Source: Tectiglobus diatomicola (GTDB taxonomy: Bacteria > Pseudomonadota > Alphaproteobacteria > Rhizobiales > Hyphomicrobiaceae). Taken from it: 64,000 nt of DNA. The stretch is from positions 47,128 to 111,127 of the forward strand of contig JAZDSJ010000004.1 of assembly GCA_039583345.1 (NCBI GenBank), in the 5' to 3' direction. The notes beneath the pieces are model-generated. The model saw nothing but the letters and a program-made list of their open reading frames with translations, was not told the origin of the DNA and made no database searches. This document shows positions 38,026 to 47,886 of this stretch, in pieces (within the stretch, counting starts at the first letter, position 1; every line of letters begins with the position of its first letter). Both the position numbers and the translations under genes were made by a program.

Positions 38026-40212
38026 GTGATAGAAACAACACCAGAGACACAAAATATAATATCAGAATCAGTTGGTCCTGAGCGCTTTTATAATCGTGAA
38101 CTGTCTTGGCTACAGTTTAACAAGCGTGTGCTAGAAGAAGCAGATAACACAAATCATCCTCTTTTAGAACGATTACGATTTCTTTCGATTTCGGCATCCA
38201 ATCTCGATGAATTTTATATGGTTCGTGCTGCTGGACTTTACGGACAGGTAATGGCTGGCATTGAAGATGTTAGCGTAGATGGTCAAACACCTTCTCAACA
38301 ATTACAGGCTATTTATGGTTTTGCAGCAGAGTTGGTTGCTGAAAAAGGCAGGCTATGGGAGGTAATTAAATCAGAATTAGCGAAAGCCAATATTCACATT
38401 ATAGTAGAAGAGCAATTGTCAGAAAAAGAATACAATTTCCTTCGCAAGAAATTTCAAGATGACATTTTTCCTGTTCTAACACCTTTAAATGTTGACCCAT
38501 CCCATCCATTCCCATTTCTACAAAATAAAAGTCTTACTATTGCTGTTAGTCTGGCTGAAAAAATTGATGAAACTAATGAAAAACCCATGTTCGGGTTGAT
38601 CCCTATTCCCCCAAGGTTAGGCAGATTCTTTCGTTTGCCAAATAACCAAAGCTCACAGTGTGACATTCGCTTCGTGCAGATTGAAACAGTCATCGGTTTA
38701 TTCATGAACGATCTTTTTCCTTCATTCGAAATCCGAGATAGAGGGATTTTCCGCGTGTTACGTGACAGCGATATCGAGTATCAGGAGGAGGCGGAAGACC
38801 TCACGAAAGCTTACGAAGCATTACTGCGTCGCCGTCGCCGTGGAAATGTAGTTCGTCTTGAAATCGATAGTGGTATGCATCCTGAAATGCACCAATTCGT
38901 TATACAGCAGCTTAAAGTCATAGATGACGTAATCTTTCCCAAAGAAAGTACACTTATTGGACTTGCAGATGCATCTAAATTAATTGTTGATGATTATCCC
39001 GAGCATCTCTTTCCTCCTTTTAATCCCCGTTTCCCTGAACGTGTTGAACAGATGGGAGGGAAAGTGTTTGCGGCAATAAAAAGTAAAGATTTTGTTGTTC
39101 ATCACCCTTATGAATCTTTCGAGGTTGTGCTGCGATATTTACGGCAAGCAGTGAACGACGATAACGTAATGGCAATTAAGTGGACGCTTTACCGCACATC
39201 AAAAGAAAATAATCCTATTGTTGAAGCTTTGAAAGAAGCAGCTGAACAAGGAAAATCTGTCACTGCAATAGTTGAATTAAAAGCTCGTTTTGATGAAGTC
39301 GCAAACATTAGCCTTGCTCGACAACTTGAAAAAATGGGTGTGCATGTAGTTTATGGTTTTCAACAGTTTAAAACACACGCAAAGATTGGGATCGTAGTGC
39401 GTCGCGAGGGCGATAAAACTACGACTTATTGCCATATAGGTACAGGCAACTACCACCCGCAAACTGCACGTATCTATACTGACCTCTCATACTTTACAGC
39501 TGATCCGGCGATTGCACGCGATGTTGCAAAAATATTTAACTATGTAACGGGATACGGCAAACCTCAATCATTTGAAAAAATGGCCGCAAGCCCAGATGGT
39601 ATTCGAGATCGAATCGTGAAACACATTGATCAGGAGATCGAACACGCTAAAGCTGGTCGACCAGCAGTTATCTGGTTCAAAATCAACTCATTAGTTGATC
39701 CCAACATAATTGATAAGCTTTATGAGGCAAGCTCTGCAGGAGTTCAGATTGACCTAGTTGTACGTGGTATGTGCTGCCTGCGCCCAAGCATACCAGGGAT
39801 GTCAGAGAATATTCGTGTAAAAAGTATAGTGGGTCGTTTTTTAGAACATTCACGTATCTACTGTTTTGGTCAAGGTGCAGGGTTGCCATCTCCAAAAGCT
39901 GCCGTTTACATTAGCTCGGCAGATCTTATGGCACGTAATCTAAATCGCCGTGTTGAGGCAATGGTACAGATTACTAATCCCACAGTACACGAACAAATAC
40001 TCGGTCAAGTAATGGGAGCCAATGTACGCGACAACCAACAGAGTTGGTATATTATGCCTGATGGTTCACACAAACGTATTACTCCCAAGAAAGGAGAGCC
40101 TTTATTTAACGCGCACAACTACTTCATGACAAATCCAAGTTTATCTGGTCGCGGTAAGGTAATCAACGTAGACAAGCCACCGATTCTTAAGATTAGCAAC
40201 TGCCACACTTAG
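38026..40212 (+). CDS. ppk1: Polyphosphate kinase 1
   Basis: PPK1 makes long-chain inorganic polyphosphate from ATP. The 728-residue product is full length: the N-terminal FYNRELSWLQFNKRVLEEA, the ATP-binding DPSHPFPFLQNKSL segment, the two phospholipase-D-like catalytic domains with KARFDEVANISLARQLE and FKTHAKIGIVVRR (phosphohistidine), and the second histidine in RFLEHSRIYCFG, then SSADLMARNLNRRVE. The start is GTG 38026; no nearby ATG. In most relatives ppx follows directly; here a 620-bp spacer follows instead, so turnover by PPX may have been lost. Confidence 0.96.
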   Translation: MIETTPETQNIISESVGPERFYNRELSWLQFNKRVLEEADNTNHPLLERLRFLSISASNLDEFYMVRAAGLYGQVMAGIEDVSVDGQTPSQQLQAIYGFAAELVAEKGRLWEVIKSELAKANIHIIVEEQLSEKEYNFLRKKFQDDIFPVLTPLNVDPSHPFPFLQNKSLTIAVSLAEKIDETNEKPMFGLIPIPPRLGRFFRLPNNQSSQCDIRFVQIETVIGLFMNDLFPSFEIRDRGIFRVLRDSDIEYQEEAEDLTKAYEALLRRRRRGNVVRLEIDSGMHPEMHQFVIQQLKVIDDVIFPKESTLIGLADASKLIVDDYPEHLFPPFNPRFPERVEQMGGKVFAAIKSKDFVVHHPYESFEVVLRYLRQAVNDDNVMAIKWTLYRTSKENNPIVEALKEAAEQGKSVTAIVELKARFDEVANISLARQLEKMGVHVVYGFQQFKTHAKIGIVVRREGDKTTTYCHIGTGNYHPQTARIYTDLSYFTADPAIARDVAKIFNYVTGYGKPQSFEKMAASPDGIRDRIVKHIDQEIEHAKAGRPAVIWFKINSLVDPNIIDKLYEASSAGVQIDLVVRGMCCLRPSIPGMSENIRVKSIVGRFLEHSRIYCFGQGAGLPSPKAAVYISSADLMARNLNRRVEAMVQITNPTVHEQILGQVMGANVRDNQQSWYIMPDGSHKRITPKKGEPLFNAHNYFMTNPSLSGRGKVINVDKPPILKISNCHT

Positions 40213-40834
40213 TTAAGGTTTAGGAATGACATCTAACAACTGCACACGTATATTTTAATATAGACGAGTGATTATTGTAATATATTGAGCGTTATACACG
40301 TCAAAATTATAAATAGATTATTACTTTACTTAAGCTTACATTCACCAAAATATTTTTATTTAACTTTAAATACTAACTGTTATTGTCCTTTTTGCTATGG
40401 TGAAGATAAACTTTTACTAAAATCAGGACCTAATCAAGATTTATGAGTGCTTACTCTGTTACCACTTTCAAAAAATTGGATTACTAGCAAAAGCTTTTAG
40501 ATAATAATTACTGAACTTTCGTTATGATTAAATTTAAAATTAGAACAGCTTTTGACTTTATCAAAAGGTTAATTACAACTAAGATTTTGGTTTCACAATC
40601 TACAAAGAGCACAAAAATAGTGCTTATAATAAATATTCTATTCGATTACTTATGACGCTATAACAATATGCTAAGGAAGTTATCCTATGTGATAGTAACA
40701 CTTGAGAACTAATAAGTACTCCAAACAAATCAGTACATAATCACGGAAGCTTGTTTCTAAAAAATTGGCGACTATGAGTGAATTAACTAGGATACATACG
40801 AAAAAATGCCCGGCCAGATGCAAGGAAGATTAAA
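40213..40834. other. Spacer between ppk1 and dapA
   Basis: About 620 bp, A/T-rich, without a gene. ppx/gppA is expected here by synteny and is absent; no fragment was recognised. A weak promoter-like pair TTGGCG (40765) and TAGGAT (40788), 17 bases apart, lies before dapA. Confidence 0.45.
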
Positions 40835-41707
40835 ATGTTTAAAGGCTCCATTCCCGCATTAATAACACCATTTCAGAATGGAAAGGTAGATGAAGATGCA
40901 TTTGGTCGTCTCGTAGACTGGCAAATTAGAGAAGGTTCGTCAGGCGTAGTACCAGTAGGAACTACCGGTGAAAGCCCAACCGTTACAAATGAAGAGCACA
41001 AGCGTATTGTTGAGATTTGTGTTGAAGTAACTCAAAAGCGTGTTCCAGTGATTGCTGGGGCAGGTTCTAATTCAACAGCTGAAGCTATTATATATGCCCA
41101 ACATGCGAAACAAGTTGGGGCAGATGCCGTGTTGATTGTAATGCCATATTACAATAAACCAACCCAGGATGGCCTCTACCGACACATTAAGGCAATAAAT
41201 GATACAGTTGATCTTCCAATCATTCTCTACAACGTGCCTTCTCGTACTGTTTCGGATATGCAGGTGAGTACTATGGCTCGCTGCGCAAAACTTAAAAATG
41301 TTACTGGAGTCAAAGACGCGACTGCGGATATAGCGCGCGTATCATTACAACGTCAAGACTGCGGTAAAGATTTTCTACTACTTTCCGGTGAGGACGCTAC
41401 AGCGCTAGGTTTCAATGCACATGGCGGACATGGTTGTATCTCAGTAACAGCCAACGTTGCACCAAGACTTTGCGCACATCTTCAAAACGCATCACTTTCA
41501 GGAGATTTTAAAACAGCTCTTTACTATCAAGATCTCCTTATGCCCTTACACAGTGCTCTTTTCTTAGAAACCAACCCTGCACCTGTAAAATATGCTTGTG
41601 CTAAACTAGGTTTCGGTGATGGGTTTGCTCGCTTGCCACTCGCTCCTATATCTAGTGCAACCCAAAGAGCTGTGGATGCTGCAATGAAACACGCTGGACT
41701 CTTGTAG
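40835..41707 (+). CDS. dapA: 4-hydroxy-tetrahydrodipicolinate synthase
   Basis: First committed enzyme of the diaminopimelate/lysine branch, condensing pyruvate with aspartate semialdehyde. The 290-residue TIM-barrel product has PVGTTGES near 40-47, the catalytic tyrosine and arginine in LYNVPSRT (Tyr 132, Arg 137) and the Schiff-base lysine 160 in TGVKDAT. AAGGAAG lies about 8 bases before the ATG. smpB follows 124 bp downstream in the same direction, a frequent alphaproteobacterial pair. Retention indicates that the cell still needs DAP for peptidoglycan. Confidence 0.96.
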   Translation: MFKGSIPALITPFQNGKVDEDAFGRLVDWQIREGSSGVVPVGTTGESPTVTNEEHKRIVEICVEVTQKRVPVIAGAGSNSTAEAIIYAQHAKQVGADAVLIVMPYYNKPTQDGLYRHIKAINDTVDLPIILYNVPSRTVSDMQVSTMARCAKLKNVTGVKDATADIARVSLQRQDCGKDFLLLSGEDATALGFNAHGGHGCISVTANVAPRLCAHLQNASLSGDFKTALYYQDLLMPLHSALFLETNPAPVKYACAKLGFGDGFARLPLAPISSATQRAVDAAMKHAGLL

Positions 41708-41773
41708 CTAAAAGTAGCTACACAGATTCATATTTGTGTATATATATTGATTAACATCTACTATTTACAAGCA

Positions 41774-41802
41774 TTAACAATAATTTTAGAGCACGTTATA
41801 AT
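41774..41802 (+). promoter_or_regulatory. Probable sigma-70-type promoter of smpB
   Basis: TTAACA at 41774-41779, 17 bases, then perfect TATAAT at 41797-41802. Transcription would start near 41809, 23 bases before the smpB ATG, leaving room for the AGAGG ribosome site. It gives smpB its own promoter apart from dapA. Confidence 0.6.
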
Positions 41803-41831
41803 CGCCAAAAGATAAAAAGAGGATAATCGAA

Positions 41832-42308
41832 ATGGCGGCAAAGAAAGATCCTCAACACAAAATAGTTGCTGAAAACAGGCGCGCGCGTTTTGAGTATCAC
41901 ATCGAACATACACTGGAGGCAGGCCTGCAATTGACCGGGACGGAAGTTAAATCCCTACGTCAAGGACAAGCTAATATTTCTGAGAGCTATGCATCAGTTG
42001 AGAATGCAGGTATTTTTCTGATTAATTCTAATGTTGCTGAATATACTCAAGCGGGTACGTTTTTTCAACATGAGCCTAAGCGACCACGCAAACTTCTTCT
42101 TCACAAACGAGAGATCGTGCGTATCGCTCAAGCTATTAAGCGAGAAGGAATGACTATAGTACCTATCTGTCTTTATTTTAATTACAAAGGTGTTGCAAAA
42201 ATTAAGCTCGCAATTGCTAAAGGCAAAAAATTGCACGACAAACGAGAGACATCCAAGAAAAGAGATTGGAACCGTGAGAAAGCTCGAATCCTTAGAGCAC
42301 GTGGCTGA
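41832..42308 (+). CDS. smpB: SsrA-binding protein SmpB
   Basis: SmpB binds tmRNA and takes it to stalled ribosomes for trans-translation. The 158-residue product shows IVAENRRARFEYHIEHTLEAGLQLTGTEVKSLRQG, the OB-fold core with LINSNVAEY and HEPKRPRKLLLHKREI, and the C-terminal basic tail GKKLHDKRETSKKRDWNREKARILR that enters the mRNA channel. AGAGG lies 9 bases before the ATG. The partner tmRNA gene was not found in this window. Intact. Confidence 0.97.
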   Translation: MAAKKDPQHKIVAENRRARFEYHIEHTLEAGLQLTGTEVKSLRQGQANISESYASVENAGIFLINSNVAEYTQAGTFFQHEPKRPRKLLLHKREIVRIAQAIKREGMTIVPICLYFNYKGVAKIKLAIAKGKKLHDKRETSKKRDWNREKARILRARG

Positions 42309-42677
42309 CTTTAATTAAGATTTCCACTTTAATAAAGCTGTTTGCCCATTTCCCCAGAAATCAAAGCCCGTACTTTTCATTTACAAACATCATTAATAAA
42401 CCATATTACTACTGCTTAAATAGTAAAAAAACTCGGTGTTACTTTTGAGATACATATAAAAAATAAATACAAGTTGTAGATATGCTTTCTACCTAAACAG
42501 TCTTGGTCAAACAGATTTTAGCTTAGTAAAAAGCCAGATAATTATTATCGAAGTAATATGAAGATGTAGATTAAATACTTTAGGAAATCAGAGTAATATA
42601 CTTCTAGGTGAAATTACACTAGTTGAGAAAGCGGATGAATCTATTAAATTATAATTGACCTTAAATTTATATGGAAC
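42309..42677. other. Spacer between smpB and tRNA-Leu
   Basis: About 370 bp of A/T-rich sequence with no gene. tmRNA is not here as far as can be seen by eye. Confidence 0.45.
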
Positions 42678-42762
42678 TGGTGCGGTCGAGAGGACTCGAA
42701 CCTCCACGGGTCTCCCCGCTAACCCCTCAAGCTAGTGCGTCTACCTGTTCCGCCACGACCGC
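42678..42762 (-). tRNA. tRNA-Leu(GAG)
   Basis: An 85-base class II tRNA with encoded CCA on the minus strand: acceptor GCGGTCG/CGACCGC, anticodon stem CTAGC/GTTAG around loop TTGAGGG (anticodon GAG), a long variable arm GCGGGGAGACCCGT, and T-arm GAGG-TTCGAGT-CCTC. It reads CUU/CUC leucine codons. It is divergent from lipB. Confidence 0.95.
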
Positions 42763-42841
42763 ATTGTGTTCTGCAATTATATTTAGAAAATTTTGTGCTA
42801 GAATGCAAGAGAATATGTAGCGTTATCAAAATACGGATTTC

Positions 42842-43579
42842 ATGATGACAACTTTATTACCTCGTACAAACTTTAATACAACTTCATATAATGCTGCTGC
42901 ACAAAAGACATTCAAAGTAGATTGGGTGATCTCTAGAGAGCCAGTTTCTTACGAAGAAGCTATCAATGCCATGGAAAAACGTGTATCTGACATTGCTACT
43001 TCTAAAGCACCTGAATTAGTATGGTTGTTAGAGCATCCACCTATTTATACAAGCGGAACAAGTGCTAAACCAGAGGATTTGCTTACTCCAAACCGTTTTC
43101 CAGTCTACAAAACGGGTAGGGGTGGTGAATTTACATATCATGGACCAGGACAAAGAATCATATACGTTATGCTCGACATCAAGCGTCGTACAGGTGATAT
43201 TCGTACTTTTATAGGATTGCTTGAGAACTGGATTGTTATGACACTTGCAGACATAAAAGTGAAAGGAGAAACTCGAGAAAATCGTGTAGGCATTTGGGTT
43301 CGTCGGCCAGAGTTGGGAGAAAAACGTGAAGACAAAATCGCAGCAATTGGCATTCGTGTGCGACGATGGATTAGTTTCCATGGTATAAGTTTAAATATTA
43401 GCCCAAACCTCGAACATTTTTCCGGAATAGTGCCCTGTGGTATACATGAGCACAGAACAACTAGCTTAAAAGATCTTGGCATTACAAATTTGGATATGAA
43501 TAATATTGATGCCGTTCTAAAGTTAATGTTTCAAAAACATGTTGGGGGAACCGTAGAACTTGGCTCACCCCCAATTTAA
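42842..43579 (+). CDS. lipB: Octanoyltransferase (lipoyl synthesis)
   Basis: LipB moves octanoyl from acyl carrier protein to lipoyl domains of E2 proteins, the first step of lipoic acid synthesis. The 245-residue product has LLEHPPIYTSGTSAKPEDLL near 62-81, the RGGEFTYHGPGQ motif near 93-104, the catalytic lysine 165 in REDKIAAIGIRVRRW and the catalytic cysteine 199 in FSGIVPCGI. This serves the 2-oxoglutarate dehydrogenase encoded at the left of the window, whose E2 must be lipoylated. Two ATGs in a row open the gene. Intact. Confidence 0.96.
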   Translation: MMTTLLPRTNFNTTSYNAAAQKTFKVDWVISREPVSYEEAINAMEKRVSDIATSKAPELVWLLEHPPIYTSGTSAKPEDLLTPNRFPVYKTGRGGEFTYHGPGQRIIYVMLDIKRRTGDIRTFIGLLENWIVMTLADIKVKGETRENRVGIWVRRPELGEKREDKIAAIGIRVRRWISFHGISLNISPNLEHFSGIVPCGIHEHRTTSLKDLGITNLDMNNIDAVLKLMFQKHVGGTVELGSPPI

Positions 43580-43658
43580 GTATTTCATCTTACTAAGAAA
43601 TTCAACAACCTAATTCGGTGTATGTGACTAACGATGAGGCACATGTAACAGGGTTTTT

Positions 43659-44147
43659 CTAGCCTGTATTGCTCCATGTTCCATCAGAATTACGACAAGC
43701 TGTACCTCGTAAAGTTTGAATATGCCCATCGATATATACTTTGTGATGGTAGCGACGGCAGTTTACATGTCCACGACTAAATGGTGGGCTAGGTATGATT
43801 TCTCCGTGTCGACCGCTATCTGGATTACGCCATCTAACGGGAACACCGGAGCGACCATTTTCGAGGGCATCAATTTCAGCATTCTTAGCATACTGACGAT
43901 CGATTTTATCAAGTGAGTTACCGATTTCACTACCAACTATACCACCGATAGCTGCACCTGTTATAGCGGCTGCAACACGCCCACCTCCTTTACCAACAGT
44001 ACTACCTAACAAGCCGCCAGTTATTGCACCAACTGCTAAGCCCGTGTTAGACTTATTATAACCGTTTGTACTACATCCCGTTACAACAACACTTGCCAAA
44101 AATATTATAACCGTAGCTGTCGAAACCTTATACCGCATATAATCCAT
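43659..44147 (-). CDS. Glycine-zipper outer-membrane lipoprotein (17-kDa antigen-like)
   Basis: A 162-residue lipoprotein. From ATG 44147 (or 44138) the signal peptide reads MRYKVSTATVIIFLASVVVTGC, with a lipobox VVTGC and the modified cysteine. Then comes a glycine-zipper 2TM domain (GLAVGAITGGLLGSTVGKGGGRVAAAITGAAIGGIVGSEIG), followed by DRQYAKNAEIDALENGRSGVPVRWRNPDSG and a C-terminal SH3-like/surface antigen part with CRRYHHKVYIDGHIQTLRGTACRNSDGTW. This is the architecture of the rickettsial 17-kDa surface antigen and relatives. The 26-codon extension to 44225 is unlikely. It is convergent with lipB. Anchoring in the outer membrane is an inference from the class. Confidence 0.88.
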   Translation of the reverse strand: MDYMRYKVSTATVIIFLASVVVTGCSTNGYNKSNTGLAVGAITGGLLGSTVGKGGGRVAAAITGAAIGGIVGSEIGNSLDKIDRQYAKNAEIDALENGRSGVPVRWRNPDSGRHGEIIPSPPFSRGHVNCRRYHHKVYIDGHIQTLRGTACRNSDGTWSNTG

Positions 44148-45590
44148 CAAAATGATAACCTCGTTTGACTTTGTAATCAAAAGCAGTAAATTTGCCTTAG
44201 AAATTAAGCGCATAGCATATGACATGAACGAATATATCGCCTAATATATGCTTTTTATGGCGCTATGCACTTAGTAACAACTACAATAGCTATAAGATTG
44301 CGAAGATATGTTTTAAACACCTTTGCTAGGATGATACTCAACCAATTAGATGTTTAAAACATTTAACTTTCTGAGGGGCAACCATGCAGATACATAATTA
44401 AAACTAAAAAAGACCAGCCCCTTACTAATTGTACAACTTAGAACAATTTTTTGTACTCCTGTATATGAATTGATGCATGCATTGTGTACATTAAAATATG
44501 AACAATACGTGTAATAAACAAAAAAAAACAAGCAAATTTTGAGATGTCCTACACTGGGTATGTCCTTAAATTTATAATTTTTCTAATACGTACATCTGGT
44601 TTTTAAAGATATCAAAGAATCCTTGTTTACACGAAAATATTTTAAAGACACTGTATTATAAAAGCTATAAAGCAACTTAAAACTTCTATATAAACTTCTG
44701 ATTAACTTAGAGATTGAGTAATTTATCTATCTGGCTTAAACGTTTCTGCGCAAATATATACTTCATAAAAAGACAGTGCGTATTAGCATATTTAATTAGT
44801 GGAAACTAGAATGTTTCTTAAAATTAACGTGTAAGTTAAATCTTGACACAACAAAATTTGATATAAAATTTACTTTTTTTAAGCGTTATTGAACAGTGTA
44901 AATATTTTATAAGCAAAATTTTTAAAAAGACCTTCATAGCGTAAATACGGGATTAACATTTAACCTTTACTTAAATGGTGAATTATTTAAGTTTCCAAAA
45001 ACTGATAATGGTCCCCGCTAAACGAAATACTAAAATTCTAGATCTAAATACCATAAATTTAAACTGAATCATGTAACACTTATTGGTGTTATGTAGTTAT
45101 TCTCAAATTCGGTATTTAACTTAAAATCAACTTATTCGCTTTTACTTTTGTTTAAGTTAAACAAACTTAGGAGCAAATAACGACATAAAAAAGTTTAGTA
45201 AAATATTCTTTTAGTGTTGTACTTGAATTCGATTACATAATGCTAAATTAGTATTACACAATAGCAGAGTAGAAATAAGCGCCAGTCAAGTAAAAACATA
45301 TAGTCAGTTGTTTAGTTTACTAGGAATTTGAAATAAGATGAGTTTAGTTTAATAAATATTCAGATCATAATTTAATGTAATTGGAAAATACATGAAAGAT
45401 TTACCTATTAGCAAGAATTATAGACTACTGTTACTCAATTTAAAAATTGCACATTCTTATATTAGTAATTTTATAAAATATATCAAAAAAATTGATTATA
45501 TACACCGACTAAACTTTAGCAAATAAATGATTGGACGGTACTATTAACTTAAGTAATGAATATTTATAGCAACTCATGTAACAGATAAAG
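44148..45590. other. 1.4-kb A/T-rich region without genes
   Basis: Very A/T-rich, stops in every frame, no remnants or RNA genes recognised. A 6-bp inverted repeat TAACAC/GTGTTA near 45076-45093 is small. Promoters of the flanking divergent genes must lie at the two ends. Confidence 0.5.
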
Positions 45591-46436
45591 ATGTTTAAGA
45601 ATCTAAAAATTAAAACCACTAAACCAAATGGTGCACTAATAGTTGTAGCAACATTCTATAAGTTCACTAAATATACCCATATGGCTCTTGAAATAATACG
45701 AGAACAGCTCAGAACCAAATGTATCGCAAGCGGGATTAAAGGTACGTTGTTATTGGCTCCAGAAGGCATCAACGGTACTATTTCAGGGACACGTAGTGAA
45801 GTAGATACAGCACTTGATATAATAAGAAACCTTCCAGGCTGCTACGATATGGAACATAAAGAAACCTTATCTTATGTCCTCCCTTTTCAAAAAATGAAAG
45901 TTCGTCTCAAAACTGAAATCGTAAGAATGGGTGTACCTGGTATAGACCCTAACTACAACGTTGGTACATACGTAGAGCCAGAAGAATGGAACACCCTAAT
46001 TTCGGAACCAAATACTATTACTATAGATACACGTAACAACTATGAGGTAGCTATCGGTACTTTCAAAGGTTCAATTAATCCGAAAACAGAAACATTCAGA
46101 GAGTTTCCCCAGTGGGTGAAGACAAACATTAGTGCTTTAAAAAAACAAAAAATTGCAATGTTTTGTACTGGTGGCATTCGATGCGAAAAAGCAACGTCCT
46201 ATCTTAAAGAACTGGGCTTTAAAAAGGTTTATCACCTTAAGGGCGGTATTCTAAAGTATTTAGAAACCATTCCAACTAAAGAAAGCCTATGGAAGGGTGA
46301 ATGTTTTGTATTTGATGATCGTGTGTCCATCAATCATGATCTTGATGTAGATAACTATAAGTGGTGTCCTATCTACGATGATCCGTCACTTAATAACAAA
46401 ATATGCTCCTCATCTAATCACATTGAAAACATTTGA
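45591..46436 (+). CDS. trhO: tRNA uridine(34) hydroxylase TrhO, C-terminus decayed
   Basis: Rhodanese-family TrhO (YceA) hydroxylates uridine 34 of some tRNAs using molecular oxygen. The 281-residue product has the N-terminal acylphosphatase-like domain (KGTLLLAPEGINGTISG near 50-66), a VRLKTEIVRMGVPGIDP linker and the rhodanese domain with the catalytic loop CTGGIRCEKA from cysteine 192. Relatives end with a zinc-binding CxxC...CPxC tail; here the tail reads YKWCPIYDDPSLNNKICS and stops soon after, keeping only one cysteine of the set. The catalytic part is intact, so activity may remain. The DUF1499 gene begins 7 bp later. Confidence 0.9.
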   Translation: MFKNLKIKTTKPNGALIVVATFYKFTKYTHMALEIIREQLRTKCIASGIKGTLLLAPEGINGTISGTRSEVDTALDIIRNLPGCYDMEHKETLSYVLPFQKMKVRLKTEIVRMGVPGIDPNYNVGTYVEPEEWNTLISEPNTITIDTRNNYEVAIGTFKGSINPKTETFREFPQWVKTNISALKKQKIAMFCTGGIRCEKATSYLKELGFKKVYHLKGGILKYLETIPTKESLWKGECFVFDDRVSINHDLDVDNYKWCPIYDDPSLNNKICSSSNHIENI

Positions 46437-46443
46437 GAGTAGC

Positions 46444-47223
46444 ATGAGGTATGAAACAAAACCTTTTCAATCTAGCATATGGACAAAACACTTAGCTCTA
46501 TTTACAGCTTTTATAGTACTTCTAACAATTATTTTTCATCGCATTTTCGGTATGGACACTCGTGTCGCACTAAATCTCTTTACGCTATCATTTGTGATGT
46601 CAGGTTTAATTCTAATTTTAGGGAGCTTCGCGTTAAGCAGAATATGGCAATACGGTTGGAAAGGCGGACGTAACACATTTATTGGAATGCTGATTTCTAT
46701 CAGCATTCTAATTTGGCCACTATGGGTATTAATTATATCATCTAAGCATCCAGCGATTAACGATATAACGACAGATCTAGCTAATCCTCCTAAATTTGTT
46801 ATACTTAACAGAACACGCTCACCTAGTGCAAATTCCATAACCTACAATGGAAAGGTGTTTGCATCACAACAGCGTGATGCATACAAGAACATTAAAAGCT
46901 TAAAGTTCGATCGATCCGCAATTGAAATCTTAGAACTAGTGCGTCTAACTTTACTAAAAATGCAAATGACTGTTGCAGGCGTAATTCCTATTAACGGGCA
47001 AGAAACAGGATACGGGCAAGTTGAAGCTACCGATCGTACGCCTATTATCGGCTTCTATGACGATGTGGTAGTACGTGTTGCAAAAATTCAAAATGGGACA
47101 ATAGTTGATATACGTTCATCATCACGATACGGAAAATCTGATTTTGGTAGAAATGCTAATCGTATTAGGAAGTTTCAGGAGGAACTGATTGCTAGGATTT
47201 TAGTCACAATACCAAAAGCTTAA
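46444..47223 (+). CDS. DUF1499 domain-containing membrane protein
   Basis: A 259-residue protein of unknown function. It has three hydrophobic helices in the first ~110 residues (LALFTAFIVLLTIIF, LFTLSFVMSGLILILGSFAL, MLISISILIWPLWVLIISS) and a C-terminal DUF1499 domain with the closing pattern VVVRVAKIQNGTIVDIRSSSRYGKSDFGRNANRIRKF. I chose ATG 46444, with GAGAG just upstream and 7 bp after the trhO stop; the longer frame from 46378 overlaps trhO and shows no family match. The tight spacing suggests cotranscription with trhO. Confidence 0.87.
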   Translation: MRYETKPFQSSIWTKHLALFTAFIVLLTIIFHRIFGMDTRVALNLFTLSFVMSGLILILGSFALSRIWQYGWKGGRNTFIGMLISISILIWPLWVLIISSKHPAINDITTDLANPPKFVILNRTRSPSANSITYNGKVFASQQRDAYKNIKSLKFDRSAIEILELVRLTLLKMQMTVAGVIPINGQETGYGQVEATDRTPIIGFYDDVVVRVAKIQNGTIVDIRSSSRYGKSDFGRNANRIRKFQEELIARILVTIPKA

Positions 47224-47886
47224 GATTTAAGCTCTTGTGTTTAACATCTGGAGACTACTCAATAAAAATTCATAATAAAACGACTAATTGTTGAAAACAC
47301 TATAAAGAGTAATTGCAATATCGGGCTTAATAATAACCCTGTAGTGATTATTTCTTATGAAAGAATACCTTTAGGAAGTTTCGAAAGCATTCTAAAGATT
47401 ATAGAACCTCTGAACTTACTTCTATTGCAATAATACCTGTCATTAAGCAAGCTTGTTTAGAACATTGAACTAGAAAATTTATGAAGTTTTGATATGTATA
47501 AACTACCTATTTGCCAGAAATTATGTCATGCACAGCAATAAATAAGATATGTGGCTCATTCTTAAAAAGAACGATTGGCATGTGAGTGATGTAAGGTTGT
47601 TTGAGATCAACTAATAATTTGCTGTAGTAGAATTTGGTTCCATACACAGTGTTAGAACACAATATCATAAAGTTAACGCCCATAGTGAAGTATATGAGAT
47701 AGGCCATCTTATTGAAGCTTCTAGGACAATAAAAATTGTAACTATACTAAACGCAATGTAAATTACGTCTGTAAGTGTTGATGTTACTGCAATTTCACTG
47801 GAACTCATTCCGTAAAATCTAACATATAAATAGGTTGCATTTATAATGTTAGTTATTATACATAAAGTATAGTAGTAAAATTGCGA
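47224..47886. other. Region downstream of lptD where surA would be expected
   Basis: 660 bp, A/T-rich. A minus-strand frame of 66 codons at 47507-47707 ends IAVHDIISGK. It lies 180 bp after lptD in the place of surA and could be a scrap of its N-terminus, but the match is too short to call. No other gene seen. Confidence 0.4.

Noticed and set aside
43630..43655. Short hairpin ACAGG/CCTGT between lipB and the lipoprotein gene as a shared terminator
   Set aside because: Only 5 bp of stem with a 10-base loop; too weak to support.
44346..44531. 61-codon minus-strand frame in the 44-45 kb gap
   Set aside because: Composition follows the spacer, with Cys/Tyr/Phe-rich random-looking translation and no family match.
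46378..46443. Longer start for the DUF1499 protein overlapping trhO
   Set aside because: The added residues come from trhO in another frame, and ATG 46444 has a ribosome site.
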